Part shown: positions 37,641 to 47,295 of the stretch, one piece after another
Layout of the letters: the number at the start of each line of letters is the position of its first letter
Numbering within the stretch: position 1 is the first letter of the stretch
Assembly (NCBI RefSeq): GCF_000423925.1
Contig: NZ_KE384105.1
Span: 1 to 64,000 of the forward strand
DNA: 64,000 nt
Direction: 5' to 3'
From: Butyrivibrio sp. VCD2006
GTDB taxonomy: Bacteria; Bacillota; Clostridia; Lachnospirales; Lachnospiraceae
Made by a program: the position numbers and the translations under genes
Notes under the pieces: generated by a model
The model's input: only the letters and a program-made list of their open reading frames with translations
What the model was told of the DNA's origin: nothing
Databases searched by the model: none

Positions 37641-37744
37641 CGACTAATACGGAATATAATTCCTGATTAGTCATATTTTATCGCTATCCATTAATTATTT
37701 CAATAGACAAATGACTAATATGTAATCTGATTCCGTATTAGTCG
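37641..37744. repeat. Nested inverted repeats upstream of the AAA/DUF4143 gene
   Basis: CGACTAATACGGAAT (37641-37655) is perfectly complementary to ATTCCGTATTAGTCG (37730-37744). Inside them, ATTAGTCAT (37666-37674) matches ATGACTAAT (37711-37719). The half-site GACTAAT thus occurs four times in alternating directions around one centre, like an operator array or a small palindromic element end. Confidence 0.6.
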
Positions 37745-37826
37745 TATTAGCAAATAGCATCAGTATTTCATGGCTTTTGGACACTTTACAGCGAATCAAA
37801 GACACGGTCACACTGTATAAAAAACA

Positions 37827-40013
37827 TTAAGCTGTCTCTAACAGCTGGTATTTCACGAGTTTTGCGAATTCACCGTTTTTCTGCATAAGCTCTTCATAGT
37901 TGCCCTCTTCCACAATCTGACCCTTTTCAAGAACTACGATTCTGTCGCAGTCCTTAATGGTTGACAATCTATGAGCGATTACGATCCTTGTGCAATTAAG
38001 GTCAGAAAGTGCATCCGTTACTTTTTTCTGTGTCACATTGTCAAGGGCACTTGTTGCCTCATCCAATATAAGCATTGAGGGCTTCTGAGCAATAGCACGG
38101 GCTATCAGAAGCCTTTGCTTTTGTCCTCCTGAGAGAGCTCCGTTACCATCACTTACAATTGTAAACATACCAAGGGGCATTTCCCGGATATCCTCAGCTA
38201 TCCCTGCCTTCTCGGCTGCATCCCAGGCCTCCTCTTCCGTAAGTCCCGGAGTGGAGATTGCAATATTGGTAAAAAGGTTGCCCGTAAAGAGCTTTCCATT
38301 CTGGAGTACTACGCCTATCTGCTGCCTCACACATGCAAGGTCGAGGTTATTCAGGTTATCTCCGTCATAATATACCGCCCCGGTCTGGGGCTTCTCAAAT
38401 CCAAGAAGAAGTCTTGTCAGTGTGGTCTTTCCTGATCCCGAGCCTCCGACGATAGCAACATACTCTCCTGCTTTTACAGAAAAATTCAGATTGTTCAGTA
38501 CAGGCGGAGCATCATGACTGTACCGGAATTCAATATTTTCAAGCTCCACATTGCCCTTTAAGGTACCTATATCTCTTCCGCCCGAAATAATCTCAGGCTC
38601 TGTTTCCAGAATCGGAGCCAGCATTCTCATTATGGGCTCAATGGATGCAATCTGGGATCCAAGGCCTGCAATACCCATGACAGCAGCATTTGCAAGACCA
38701 TAAGCCGTATAAAAATACACAAACTCTCTGCCGTTAAGATTCAAAGCATCCGCAAAGTAAAACAGAATACCCATTCCAAAGATATTGACAGCAGGCAGAA
38801 GTGCATTCTGTAATTTGACATGAATTGGCGGTCTGTATTCTGCATCTGCCTGATGCTTGTAAACCTCCGCATAGCGGGCAAGGCTTCTCTTCTGTGCTCC
38901 AAAGACCTTGATCTGCTCAATTCCTGAGAGAATATCAAGGGCCAGTGAATTCGTAGCAACTGTGCTATTTAGCCTGTCGCTGACATTTTTCCTAAGCCCG
39001 TATATTCCATTGATCTGAATAATCAGCTCCAATATCAAAATACAAAGAGCAGGAAACTGCATCCCGGGTACGGCAGCTTTCATCTGAAAAATATACAGAC
39101 CGGAGAACACCAGGGCAATTCCACTGGAAAACCAGATATTACTCCATATTGTGCAAAGCGGTTCAATGTATGATAGCGCACCGTAAACATCTCCTGTATG
39201 ATGATTCCTGAAAAATGACGCCGGAAGATCAAGAGTTCTTGCGAACATGGCACTTTGTACAGACAGGGTCATTCTCTGTGAAATTCTGTTTTGTGTAAGA
39301 CTCTGCAAAATACTGATTATATATCTGGCAATAATAGCGTTGACTAAAAAGGATGATAATGAGAAGACCATCTTGGCATTTTTTGTTATGATAATCTGTT
39401 CCAGCATGAGCGAATTGGCCAGAGGAATGATAAGACCAATGAGTGCAACAAAAAGTGCGGTAAAAATAGCAAGCATAATATCCTTAAGATCAACCGTCTC
39501 CATCATGAACTGAAATAGTCCATATGAATTCAGCTTTTTCTGTGGCAAAGGCCTGTAGTAAATAAATGCTGCCCGCTTAATACCATCTTCATTATTTTTC
39601 GTGACAATGACTCTGTTACCGGTTTCCGGGTTATGGTAGTAATATACTCCGAGCTTATCCGGCAAAACAGCAACTACTCTTCCATTTTCAAGCTCTCCCA
39701 TATAAGCGCCAACTGCATTCCTGTACCATCCCTTCAAAAGTTCACAGGGTCTTTGCATAACTCCGTTTTCTCGCAGAACATCCAGCATATATTTCTCGCT
39801 GTTTGAGCTGTAGGGATCAAAGGAAGGTGCATCAATCCTAAGATATCTGCAGATATTGTACAGAGCTATCGGTCTGTCAAGCTTAGGATCTTCGCTTTTA
39901 AACGTGCCCTTTTCCTTTCTTGATTTAAAAGTCTCCTCAAATGAAGAATACGCATTATCAAGACGCTCATTATCATTTTTTCTTCGATTTCTAATCTTTT
40001 CATCACTAATCAT
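37827..40013 (-). CDS. NHLM-type ABC exporter, ATP-binding/permease protein
   Basis: A 728-residue half-transporter: N-terminal cytoplasmic domain (about 1-160), six membrane spans (about 175-460) and an ATPase domain (about 495-725) with VGGSGSGKTTL, LSGGQKQRLLIARA and MLILDEATSALD. The layout fits the second ABC protein of NHLM-type bacteriocin export systems (no peptidase domain). The ATG at 40013 is 4 nt after the stop of the peptidase exporter; the longer frame from 40088 would overlap it. Last gene of the lanthipeptide operon; it probably forms a heterodimer with the neighbour. Confidence 0.88.
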   Translation of the reverse strand: MISDEKIRNRRKNDNERLDNAYSSFEETFKSRKEKGTFKSEDPKLDRPIALYNICRYLRIDAPSFDPYSSNSEKYMLDVLRENGVMQRPCELLKGWYRNAVGAYMGELENGRVVAVLPDKLGVYYYHNPETGNRVIVTKNNEDGIKRAAFIYYRPLPQKKLNSYGLFQFMMETVDLKDIMLAIFTALFVALIGLIIPLANSLMLEQIIITKNAKMVFSLSSFLVNAIIARYIISILQSLTQNRISQRMTLSVQSAMFARTLDLPASFFRNHHTGDVYGALSYIEPLCTIWSNIWFSSGIALVFSGLYIFQMKAAVPGMQFPALCILILELIIQINGIYGLRKNVSDRLNSTVATNSLALDILSGIEQIKVFGAQKRSLARYAEVYKHQADAEYRPPIHVKLQNALLPAVNIFGMGILFYFADALNLNGREFVYFYTAYGLANAAVMGIAGLGSQIASIEPIMRMLAPILETEPEIISGGRDIGTLKGNVELENIEFRYSHDAPPVLNNLNFSVKAGEYVAIVGGSGSGKTTLTRLLLGFEKPQTGAVYYDGDNLNNLDLACVRQQIGVVLQNGKLFTGNLFTNIAISTPGLTEEEAWDAAEKAGIAEDIREMPLGMFTIVSDGNGALSGGQKQRLLIARAIAQKPSMLILDEATSALDNVTQKKVTDALSDLNCTRIVIAHRLSTIKDCDRIVVLEKGQIVEEGNYEELMQKNGEFAKLVKYQLLETA

Positions 40014-40017
40014 AATC

Positions 40018-42198
40018 TCACACCATTGACACGAGCTCATAGTACTTGCCCTTTTTATCAAGAAGCTCCTCGTGTGTACCTGCCTCAACTATTTTTCCGT
40101 GATCAAAAACAATTATCCTGTCACAGCTGCGCACTGTAGAGAGTCTGTGCGCTACTATTATGGTTGTTATCTTTCTGCTTTGTATTGATTTCATTACATG
40201 ATGCTCAGTCATGGCATCCAGCGCACTTGTCGCTTCATCAAGAATCAGTATGCTGGGGTTAAGAGCAAGTGCTCTGGCGATTGAAATCCTTTGCCTTTGT
40301 CCTCCTGACAGATTAATACCGCCTGAGGAAACCCTATGCTCATAGCCGCCAGACATATTCAAAATATCGTGATGTATAGCAGCCTCCTCAGCAGCATCAG
40401 TGATTTCTCCATCCATTATCGTTCTGTCCCACAGGCTGATGTTGTTCCTTATGGAATCATGGAAAATAGCACACTCCTGATTTACCATGGCAACAGAAGC
40501 ATGGTATACCGCACTGTCTATATCGTTTATTGGTGTACCATCAAACAGAATCTCACCGCTCCAGGGATGCACAAGACCAGTCAGAAGCTTTGCCATTGTG
40601 GATTTCCCGCTTCCTGAGCTGCCAACAAATGCTATGCTCTCTCCTTTTTTAATCGAAATATTCAGATTTTCAAACAGTGGATCCACTGCTTTCGAATATC
40701 CAAAGGTCAGATTTTTAATCTCTATATCTCCGGACAGTATTATTTGTTCTTCGCCATCCAATATGAACTTTTCCTTAAATGTATCCTCCTTTTCATACCG
40801 TATTACATCCTCAAGCTTATTTATGGAGGTTGTCAGCTCCTTCGTGCTCTTTATGGTTTCCGAAATGTTCTTTGCAGGCTCTGCAAGTTTAGTTGCCAGG
40901 GTCTGAAAAGCCAGAAGAACGCCTACCGTCATATACCCTTTCATTATCAAAAGCGCACAGAACATCAGTATTAAGGCACCTGTCAGATCCTGTATAAAAA
41001 GCGAAAAACCGACAAGAATGGATGCCGTAAGATTTTCTTTTGTTTTTCCTGTATTAACCTTAGCCTGCCACGAAGCCCATCTTGCAAAATAGCCTCCTGC
41101 AACTCCTGAGGTTTTAATGGTCTCTATCATGTCGATTCCTGATACCATTACAGCATCCATCTGCATTGAGGAATTCAGTCTTTGTTGCATGTAGCGTACC
41201 GTGGATGCAGAGGCAAACCTGGTTACAAATATATTGAGCAAAACCAGAAATGTCGCAAGAATAGCAAGCCCGATATTACTTTTCATCATAGCAAGAAAAT
41301 AAAGCACCGCCATTAACATCTGAACCAAAACCGGAACCAATTTATCGAATAATGACTGGGTGATGGTTGAGTTTAGAGTAAGGCGTCCAATAAGCTCACC
41401 GGGACTTCTCTGCATAAAAAAGTCCATGGGGAGCTCTAACAGATGTTTGAAAAACGCCATGTTAGCCCTTACACCAAATCTCCCCTTAATCTTGTAGTTA
41501 TACAGTTCTTTCAGACTATCCGCGGCAAGCTCCATAAATCCAGCTCCGAATATCAGCAGGTAAATCAATAAACCACCGGTTCTATGATAACCATCAAGCT
41601 GATCATCCAGAAACATTCTCTGAAAAGCAGGAACAAGGAGGCCTATCATGGCTATGATCAGCGCATTCAAAAGTACAAAGGCTACGCCGTCCTTACTCTG
41701 TTTCATCCACGAAAGCAGTGATGCCAAAACTCCGGGACGCTTACCGCCCTTTTCAAATTTTTCTGTAGGAGAAAATTCGAGAACAATACCGGTAAAGCTC
41801 CTGTTGAATTCCTCCATTGATACCGTAATTTCTCCGCGTCCTGGGTCATTAAGATATGCCTTATTCTTGCCAAAGCCTCTTAAAACTACAAAATGAGACA
41901 TATTCCAGTGTATAATTGCCGGCATTTTCACCTTGGTCATACAGCTCTCGACAGAATAGCGATATCCATCTCCCTGCAGGCCATAGTGTTCTGCGGCAGC
42001 GAGAATCAGTGATGCCTTTGAACCGTCTCTTGACACATTGCAGTCTTTTCTGACTTGCTCAAGGGGGACATATTTGCCGTAATAGGCCAGAATCATACAC
42101 AAAGAGGCGGCACCGCATTCCACATATTCCATCTGCAATACAACAGGAACCTTAATATGATGATAATGAAGCTTTTTTGATTTATCCTCAGCATTCAT
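40018..42198 (-). CDS. C39 peptidase-containing ABC exporter (leader cleavage and export)
   Basis: A 726-residue LanT/NHLM-type protein. The N-terminal C39 protease (about 10-145) has the catalytic Cys in MEYVECGAASL, His in IIHWNMSHFVVLRG and Asp in YLNDPGRG. Six membrane spans follow (about 170-440), then the ATPase with VGSSGSGKSTM, LSGGQRQRISIARA and ILILDEATSALD. It should cut the precursor after its Ala-Gly-Gly and export the modified core. It follows the short fusion-like protein by 24 nt. Confidence 0.94.
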   Translation of the reverse strand: MNAEDKSKKLHYHHIKVPVVLQMEYVECGAASLCMILAYYGKYVPLEQVRKDCNVSRDGSKASLILAAAEHYGLQGDGYRYSVESCMTKVKMPAIIHWNMSHFVVLRGFGKNKAYLNDPGRGEITVSMEEFNRSFTGIVLEFSPTEKFEKGGKRPGVLASLLSWMKQSKDGVAFVLLNALIIAMIGLLVPAFQRMFLDDQLDGYHRTGGLLIYLLIFGAGFMELAADSLKELYNYKIKGRFGVRANMAFFKHLLELPMDFFMQRSPGELIGRLTLNSTITQSLFDKLVPVLVQMLMAVLYFLAMMKSNIGLAILATFLVLLNIFVTRFASASTVRYMQQRLNSSMQMDAVMVSGIDMIETIKTSGVAGGYFARWASWQAKVNTGKTKENLTASILVGFSLFIQDLTGALILMFCALLIMKGYMTVGVLLAFQTLATKLAEPAKNISETIKSTKELTTSINKLEDVIRYEKEDTFKEKFILDGEEQIILSGDIEIKNLTFGYSKAVDPLFENLNISIKKGESIAFVGSSGSGKSTMAKLLTGLVHPWSGEILFDGTPINDIDSAVYHASVAMVNQECAIFHDSIRNNISLWDRTIMDGEITDAAEEAAIHHDILNMSGGYEHRVSSGGINLSGGQRQRISIARALALNPSILILDEATSALDAMTEHHVMKSIQSRKITTIIVAHRLSTVRSCDRIIVFDHGKIVEAGTHEELLDKKGKYYELVSMV

Positions 42199-42222
42199 CA
42201 GCTATTTCCTCATCTCTTTTCA

Positions 42223-42735
42223 TTACAAAAAATACTCAATAGGCCGAACATTTTTCTCTATGATCTCAGCATTAAAAATTGTGCGTTCTTCCAGTTCTTC
42301 TTCCGCATTGATCCATATGACATAACAATAGTTTTGTCCGTTCATAACCTTTTGCACAACCCAGTCGTTATATTCATACTCTTTCTCTATTTCTTCGCCT
42401 GAAAGAGGAAGCTCCGAAATATATATAACCTTTCCCCGCACGCTCTTTGAATCCGGGAAAGAGAGATGTACCTCATCACCTACTTCAATATCTCTTTTAA
42501 TAAACTCATCCGGATCAATAAAAATATATGCCGTTTCATCCTTATACTCAGAGTACCCCAGACCATTCACACTAAGAGGCAGGCTCCCGGTAAATGCCCA
42601 TTTCCAGAAACCGACAAATAAGATTAGCAATGCGATAAGAATAAGCCATCCTCTGCTGTCCGTAGTACTTATATACTCTCCCTTTTCATCCTGGATACTC
42701 AGCTGATCCATGCTTTCTTTTCTAAATAATCCCAT
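42223..42735 (-). CDS. Minimal HlyD/NHLM secretion-like membrane protein
   Basis: A 170-residue protein starting FRKESMDQLSIQDEKGEYIS, with one membrane span (about 28-47, GWLILIALLILFVGFWKW), then a beta-rich outside part. The N-terminus resembles NHLM secretion (HlyD-like) proteins, which begin with a similar DQL segment and an RGW-L membrane span, but the family is usually over 400 residues; the coiled-coil hairpin and lipoyl halves are missing, leaving only a beta-barrel-like section (VGDEVHLSFPDSKSVRGKV). It sits between the radical SAM gene (11 nt) and the exporters. The reading frame looks complete, so it may be a minimal adaptor. Confidence 0.75.
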   Translation of the reverse strand: MGLFRKESMDQLSIQDEKGEYISTTDSRGWLILIALLILFVGFWKWAFTGSLPLSVNGLGYSEYKDETAYIFIDPDEFIKRDIEVGDEVHLSFPDSKSVRGKVIYISELPLSGEEIEKEYEYNDWVVQKVMNGQNYCYVIWINAEEELEERTIFNAEIIEKNVRPIEYFL

Positions 42736-42746
42736 ATCTGCCTCCT

Positions 42747-44672
42747 TTAGTTTTCCTCTTTCTTACCTGAAGGAAGTGCCAGTGCAAGATATCTGTCGCT
42801 CAGATATAACATCAAATTGCTGTCAGTAAGTATATTCAGTGCTTCCTTTATCTCATCTTCACTGTACTTATCACCTAATTCTTCACAGATTTTTTTGTAG
42901 GATACAGGTCCCCACGCAAGTCTGTATATTTCACTCTGAATCCCCGTCAGCATAGTAAACGGACTCTTACTACAGGGCCTTGTGTCCATTATGAAAATTC
43001 CTTCCCCGTCATCATCCATTGTCAGGCCATGGAAATCAGGAAGTTCATCCAGTCTTTTCCAGGTTTCCACCATCTCGTCAAGCTTTTCATACAGCTCCTT
43101 GCGTCTTGCTTTTTCTTCCTTAAAGCTTCCGCCTGTCAGCTCATAGTACAAAATCATATTATTGTATCTATCGGGATCATCTCCGAACATATACCTGTAT
43201 GCGCGATATGGTGTGAGCTCAAGACCATAGGCAGCAGGATCCTCATCATATTTAGAGAATTTCTGGAAGAGGATTGAATATGGTCCAAGGGGATGCTTGA
43301 AATGATAGAGCTTTGGTAAAAGCTCATAGAGCTCATAGTAGTCCTCATCCGTTTCACCCGGAATTGCATCAAGAATATTCCAGGCAAGCTCAAGTCCGTG
43401 ATACCTTGCATATTTCAAAAAAGCTATGTGATTGACCGCTGTATTCCCCTTTCCAAGGAGCTTTAACATATGGTCATTAAGGCTCTCTATTCCAGGCTGC
43501 ATTTTTACAAATCCTGCTTCTGCAAGCCTTTTTATGTCCTCTTCTTTTATGTTTGTTTTTATCTCACCTATGAGCTTGTACTTCTCCTTATTCTTTGCCA
43601 TCTTCGGAATAAGCTCATGCAATACTTCCATACTCATAATGTTATCCGTAAGCTGAATATACTTTCCGGGGTATCGCGCATTAAGCTCTTTTAGTTCTTC
43701 ATAAAGGCGCTCCGGTGACTTTGCACGGTAAATGTTTTTGTCACCATTAAGGCCACAGAAGGTACAGCAGTGCTTTTCCCCCCACCAGCAGCCTCTTGAG
43801 CCTTCCACATAAATTACATAGTCGCCTTCCATAAGCGGCTCTCCATTCTCTTTTACAAGAATTGACTTACCGTAATAACCACTACGCTCCCTATCCCATT
43901 CCTCAATAAAATCCGAATAATCAGGATAGGGAACCTTATTCATGTCCTTTGTTACTCTTGCCGGTACTACGCTCCCAAGCTCTGTCCCATACCTGACTAC
44001 ACCATAGGGCATGTCTGTTTCATCACCATCAATCAGCTTTTGACAAACAACATCAAAAACCTCGTCACCATCTCCAAAGAAGACATAATCAACACTTTTA
44101 TAATGTCTTAAAACTGCTGCTCCGGCCTGGTCTCTTAAATTGGTACCACCCATAATTGTCTTTATACTGGGATCAAGCTCTTTAACACGCTTAAAAATCG
44201 CAAAAGTAGCATTCTGCTGTGAATAAATAGAGCTCCCAGCCAATACCTTTGCCCCCAGGCTTATTATCATTTGAGCAGTCACTTCCACACACAGTTCGGC
44301 TGCATCACGAACAGTATGTATAAACTCCCTGAAGCCCTTTTTATCCTCCAGAAGTTCTTCGATGATAAGTCCTTTTATGTAATCATTAACAGAATAGTTA
44401 AACTCAACATCCGTAAGATGGGCAAAGCAAAACTCCGGAATTCCGACAATTCCGGGATAAATGGCTGACTCCATGCTTATCTCTTTACCCAAAACATGCG
44501 ACATAAAAAACATCGGATAAATCACTTTGGAGGATATTCCCGAGCCGCTAAGCCTTTCCTTGAACAAGGACAGCGCAAAGGAAGGCTGCGGTGGATACAA
44601 AAAAGGCGCTGACAAAAGCACAACATCATATTTGCCGTCTATTTCCCACTTAATATCATCTTTTACTACCAT
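42747..44672 (-). CDS. B12-binding radical SAM RiPP maturase, probable C-methyltransferase
   Basis: A 641-residue protein. Residues about 10-230 form a cobalamin-binding Rossmann-like domain (VVLLSAPFLYPPQPSFALSL in part, AKVLAGSSIYSQQ, VFFGDGDEVFD). The radical SAM core (about 285-500) carries GCWWGEKHCCTFCGLNG: Cys295, Cys303 and Cys306 give a CX7CX2C arrangement, as in the RiPP maturation radical SAM protein 1 family, whose members are annotated as C-methyltransferases. A C-terminal region of about 120 residues follows. Its ATG lies inside the end of lanM (7-nt overlap). I infer C-methylation of the precursor core; this is unproven. Confidence 0.87.
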   Translation of the reverse strand: MVVKDDIKWEIDGKYDVVLLSAPFLYPPQPSFALSLFKERLSGSGISSKVIYPMFFMSHVLGKEISMESAIYPGIVGIPEFCFAHLTDVEFNYSVNDYIKGLIIEELLEDKKGFREFIHTVRDAAELCVEVTAQMIISLGAKVLAGSSIYSQQNATFAIFKRVKELDPSIKTIMGGTNLRDQAGAAVLRHYKSVDYVFFGDGDEVFDVVCQKLIDGDETDMPYGVVRYGTELGSVVPARVTKDMNKVPYPDYSDFIEEWDRERSGYYGKSILVKENGEPLMEGDYVIYVEGSRGCWWGEKHCCTFCGLNGDKNIYRAKSPERLYEELKELNARYPGKYIQLTDNIMSMEVLHELIPKMAKNKEKYKLIGEIKTNIKEEDIKRLAEAGFVKMQPGIESLNDHMLKLLGKGNTAVNHIAFLKYARYHGLELAWNILDAIPGETDEDYYELYELLPKLYHFKHPLGPYSILFQKFSKYDEDPAAYGLELTPYRAYRYMFGDDPDRYNNMILYYELTGGSFKEEKARRKELYEKLDEMVETWKRLDELPDFHGLTMDDDGEGIFIMDTRPCSKSPFTMLTGIQSEIYRLAWGPVSYKKICEELGDKYSEDEIKEALNILTDSNLMLYLSDRYLALALPSGKKEEN

Positions 44673-47233
44673 TCTTCCTCCTTTGTAACAAGCCTTATAT
44701 ATCTAAGCAAAGCGTATCCAATTCCGGCATAACCATCCATCAGTGATGGATCGGGACTGCCTGTCAGCGTACCAGGCAGCACCCTGAAGCCGCCGTTTTT
44801 TACTGCTCTTTCACTCATTTTCTTAAGAAACTGTCCAGCTCTTACTAAATACGACTTATCCTTAAATGTCTTCGCCGCTTCAAGAAGACACAGCACTACG
44901 CCGGCATTTCCGTTAAGAAGCGTGTCTGTTTCAAGAAGCTCATAGCTACTTATACTGTCAGCTGCAAGCTGCAAGAGTTCCTTAGCCTGCGGAACTACGC
45001 GAAGGCTCCCTGCTGCCATAAGCCCTATTCCCGGCACTCCTTTTTCCAGATCACAGGTTGCAAAAAGAGGCTTATCACACTTCTCTATATCAGGCCATGC
45101 TCCAAGCTTTTTACTGTATCCATTAAGAAGCTCACTGATAAGCAGACTGCATTTTTCGATACATTTATTCTTCCTTTTTTCATCCTGTATGTGTTCACAG
45201 CACAGGGATAGCAAATACAAAAGTCCTGCCTTCCCCTTCAGCATTCCATAGCCCGTCTCTTTGGAGTCGTCTAAGAAAAGCTTATCAGCCATGGTATCAA
45301 GCTCTGATAAGACTTTTTCAAAAGCCCATTTTACGCAAGCAACTTCCTTGCCCACAATTGCAAGTGCTGCAACAACATCAGGAAGTTCAAAGCCCTCATC
45401 ACAAAGCTTTATCAGATCATCGCTCTCTCCTCGCGATAACAGTCTTTTGGTATCCTCATTACATATTTCAAGGATATTTCCTGCAGTTATATCATCACTA
45501 TCCACAGTTCTTAAGTATTCCTCAAAGAAAACTGCAATTCCCTGCAATCCTTTTCGAAATCCCTTAGAATATTGCGGTGTATAGTTCTTATCATAGCTAA
45601 GGAAAATTGCATCCTTTCCGGAGACAGCAACCTTAAGCTCTGATATTTTCTCTGATAATTCCCTGGCCAGGGCCTTTGCATCATCTACTGTCAATGGCGA
45701 ATCCGCTTCTCCAATCTGCACAGGCTCATCATTTTCTTTCTCTGCCTTATCTACAGCCTGAAGCAGTCTGACGCGAAGATAATCCATCTCAAATGCCTTA
45801 TTGTCATCCCCCATATTGGAGAGACACAGCTTTGCATGCTCTAATGCTGAGATATCAAAAAAATTATCTATGAGAAAGCTATCCCGCGGATCGCCATAGA
45901 GACTATGTCCATCTGCCTTCATGGAAAAGAACGGAATATCCCCCTCTTCAAGATTGCTCCTTTCCCATGCAGTAAGCGTACTTACATCGTCAATTGCAAG
46001 GTCATTTAACCTTATACTCAGCTTATCAAGCTCCCTGTCCCTTCTTTTTCTGTCCTCAAGGAACTCCTTGGAATGCATCTCCTGAAGTGTCAGCGCATAA
46101 TATGAGCTTGTGCGAAGGACAAAGCGGGCACTCATATTCCTATACTCATCAAGGAGCCCCGTTAACTCCTTCTTATTCTCACGAATAATGTCATACCCCT
46201 GTGAAAAGCCGTCCATGAACTCTTTTTCATATCCCTGTATGGTCTGCTTTTCTTTGTCAAATATCGGAAGCGAGCCGCCCTTTTTGCTATAAAGCGGACT
46301 CATCTGTTCCTTCCCCTGCAAAACCATGGGAAGCACCATTGTATTTGCCGAAGAAAACATAATACTTTTTACGATGGGATCTATTTCGTCAATACTCTTA
46401 TAATCCGTTCCCTGACAGAGATTGTGGATAGGAGTTATGATAGTTTCCAGATCAATACACACCGGATATATTCCTGATGCAACTATATTCTCAAAATGCA
46501 TGTCAGTGCTTCCAAGGCACCGAAACAATGAAAGCAAAATACCAAAATTATAGTAAAAAGAGGCAATATCCTCTTTATTTTTCAGCTCAATACTCTTAAT
46601 TTCTTCAATAAATCCGTATTCTCCGTCTACAGACAGAGCGAACGGAGCACGGATTTTCCCGCTGAAAAATCTGTCTGCAAGCCTGTAAAACAGCTCGTCA
46701 GGTCTGCAGTCCCGAGGCTTATAATAAAAAACTCCACCCTCTGTTTCGACTTTAAGAGCGCTACAGCCATGTAGATGACAGTCTGCACCTGATGCTGACA
46801 GTCCGGTGATTTTACCGCTTCTGCAGCCACCCAAAAGCTCTCTCTGTATCCGCTCACTGTTTAAGGAAAACCTTTTTAAAAATGTATCAATAAATATTTG
46901 GAAATTATCGCATATGAGTCTGCGATAGTAATCTAGATCAGGATATTTCGAAAAAGGATTCTCTCCCCCGTTAATTCGCCTTATTACTTCATCCCGGGCC
47001 TTTTCTTTATCCTCATTGCTCACGAAAGAAAGACCTATGATTGCTGCAGGAACGATTCTATAAAGCTCGTCTGTATACATCTGCGAAACAATCGGGTCTA
47101 CAAGATTTATCAGCCTTTTTTCAAGCAAGTCAAGTGCGCTTTGAGCGCCCTCTTCAGTAAACTCCCCTTTTGCTAAAAAGCCGGCTCTTTCTCCTTCAAT
47201 AAATGGCTTTAAAAAGCTAAACACATTTTTCAT
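44666..47233 (-). CDS. lanM: Class II lanthipeptide synthetase LanM with degenerate cyclase domain
   Basis: An 855-residue protein. The N-terminal dehydratase (about 1-560) looks complete: GADCHLHGCSALKV, YYKPRDCRPDELFY, DMHFENIVASGIYPVCIDLET, RFVLRTSSYYALTLQEM and DIPFFSMKADG. It should phosphorylate and eliminate Ser/Thr of the precursor. The LanC-like C-terminal part (about 565-855) keeps the GxPGIGL and MDGYAGIGYALLRY turns, but the zinc ligands are gone: the WCHG motif reads LEKG (729-732; a Cys sits at 727, out of register) and CHG reads LNG (773-775). So cyclisation probably needs the separate LanC-like protein at 47752. The ATG at 47233 is chosen because the frame from 47290 starts inside a terminator hairpin. 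Confidence 0.9.
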   Translation of the reverse strand: MKNVFSFLKPFIEGERAGFLAKGEFTEEGAQSALDLLEKRLINLVDPIVSQMYTDELYRIVPAAIIGLSFVSNEDKEKARDEVIRRINGGENPFSKYPDLDYYRRLICDNFQIFIDTFLKRFSLNSERIQRELLGGCRSGKITGLSASGADCHLHGCSALKVETEGGVFYYKPRDCRPDELFYRLADRFFSGKIRAPFALSVDGEYGFIEEIKSIELKNKEDIASFYYNFGILLSLFRCLGSTDMHFENIVASGIYPVCIDLETIITPIHNLCQGTDYKSIDEIDPIVKSIMFSSANTMVLPMVLQGKEQMSPLYSKKGGSLPIFDKEKQTIQGYEKEFMDGFSQGYDIIRENKKELTGLLDEYRNMSARFVLRTSSYYALTLQEMHSKEFLEDRKRRDRELDKLSIRLNDLAIDDVSTLTAWERSNLEEGDIPFFSMKADGHSLYGDPRDSFLIDNFFDISALEHAKLCLSNMGDDNKAFEMDYLRVRLLQAVDKAEKENDEPVQIGEADSPLTVDDAKALARELSEKISELKVAVSGKDAIFLSYDKNYTPQYSKGFRKGLQGIAVFFEEYLRTVDSDDITAGNILEICNEDTKRLLSRGESDDLIKLCDEGFELPDVVAALAIVGKEVACVKWAFEKVLSELDTMADKLFLDDSKETGYGMLKGKAGLLYLLSLCCEHIQDEKRKNKCIEKCSLLISELLNGYSKKLGAWPDIEKCDKPLFATCDLEKGVPGIGLMAAGSLRVVPQAKELLQLAADSISSYELLETDTLLNGNAGVVLCLLEAAKTFKDKSYLVRAGQFLKKMSERAVKNGGFRVLPGTLTGSPDPSLMDGYAGIGYALLRYIRLVTKEEEW

Positions 47234-47246
47234 TGTTCCCCATAAG

Positions 47247-47279
47247 AAAAAAGCGCCTTGAGGACATACGTCCCCAAGG
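47247..47279 (-). terminator. Partial terminator between precursor and lanM genes
   Basis: On the minus strand CCTTGGGGAC, a GTAT loop and GTCCTCAAGG form a 10-bp stem followed by CGC and six T. It stands 17 nt after the precursor stop. Such a leaky terminator gives more precursor than enzyme transcript in many lantibiotic operons. Confidence 0.82.
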
Positions 47280-47295
47280 GCCCAAAGCATCTATC

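Noticed and set aside
47234-47290. Longer lanM start at 47290
   Set aside because: The extra codons lie in the terminator stem and T-run; no LanM-like sequence there.
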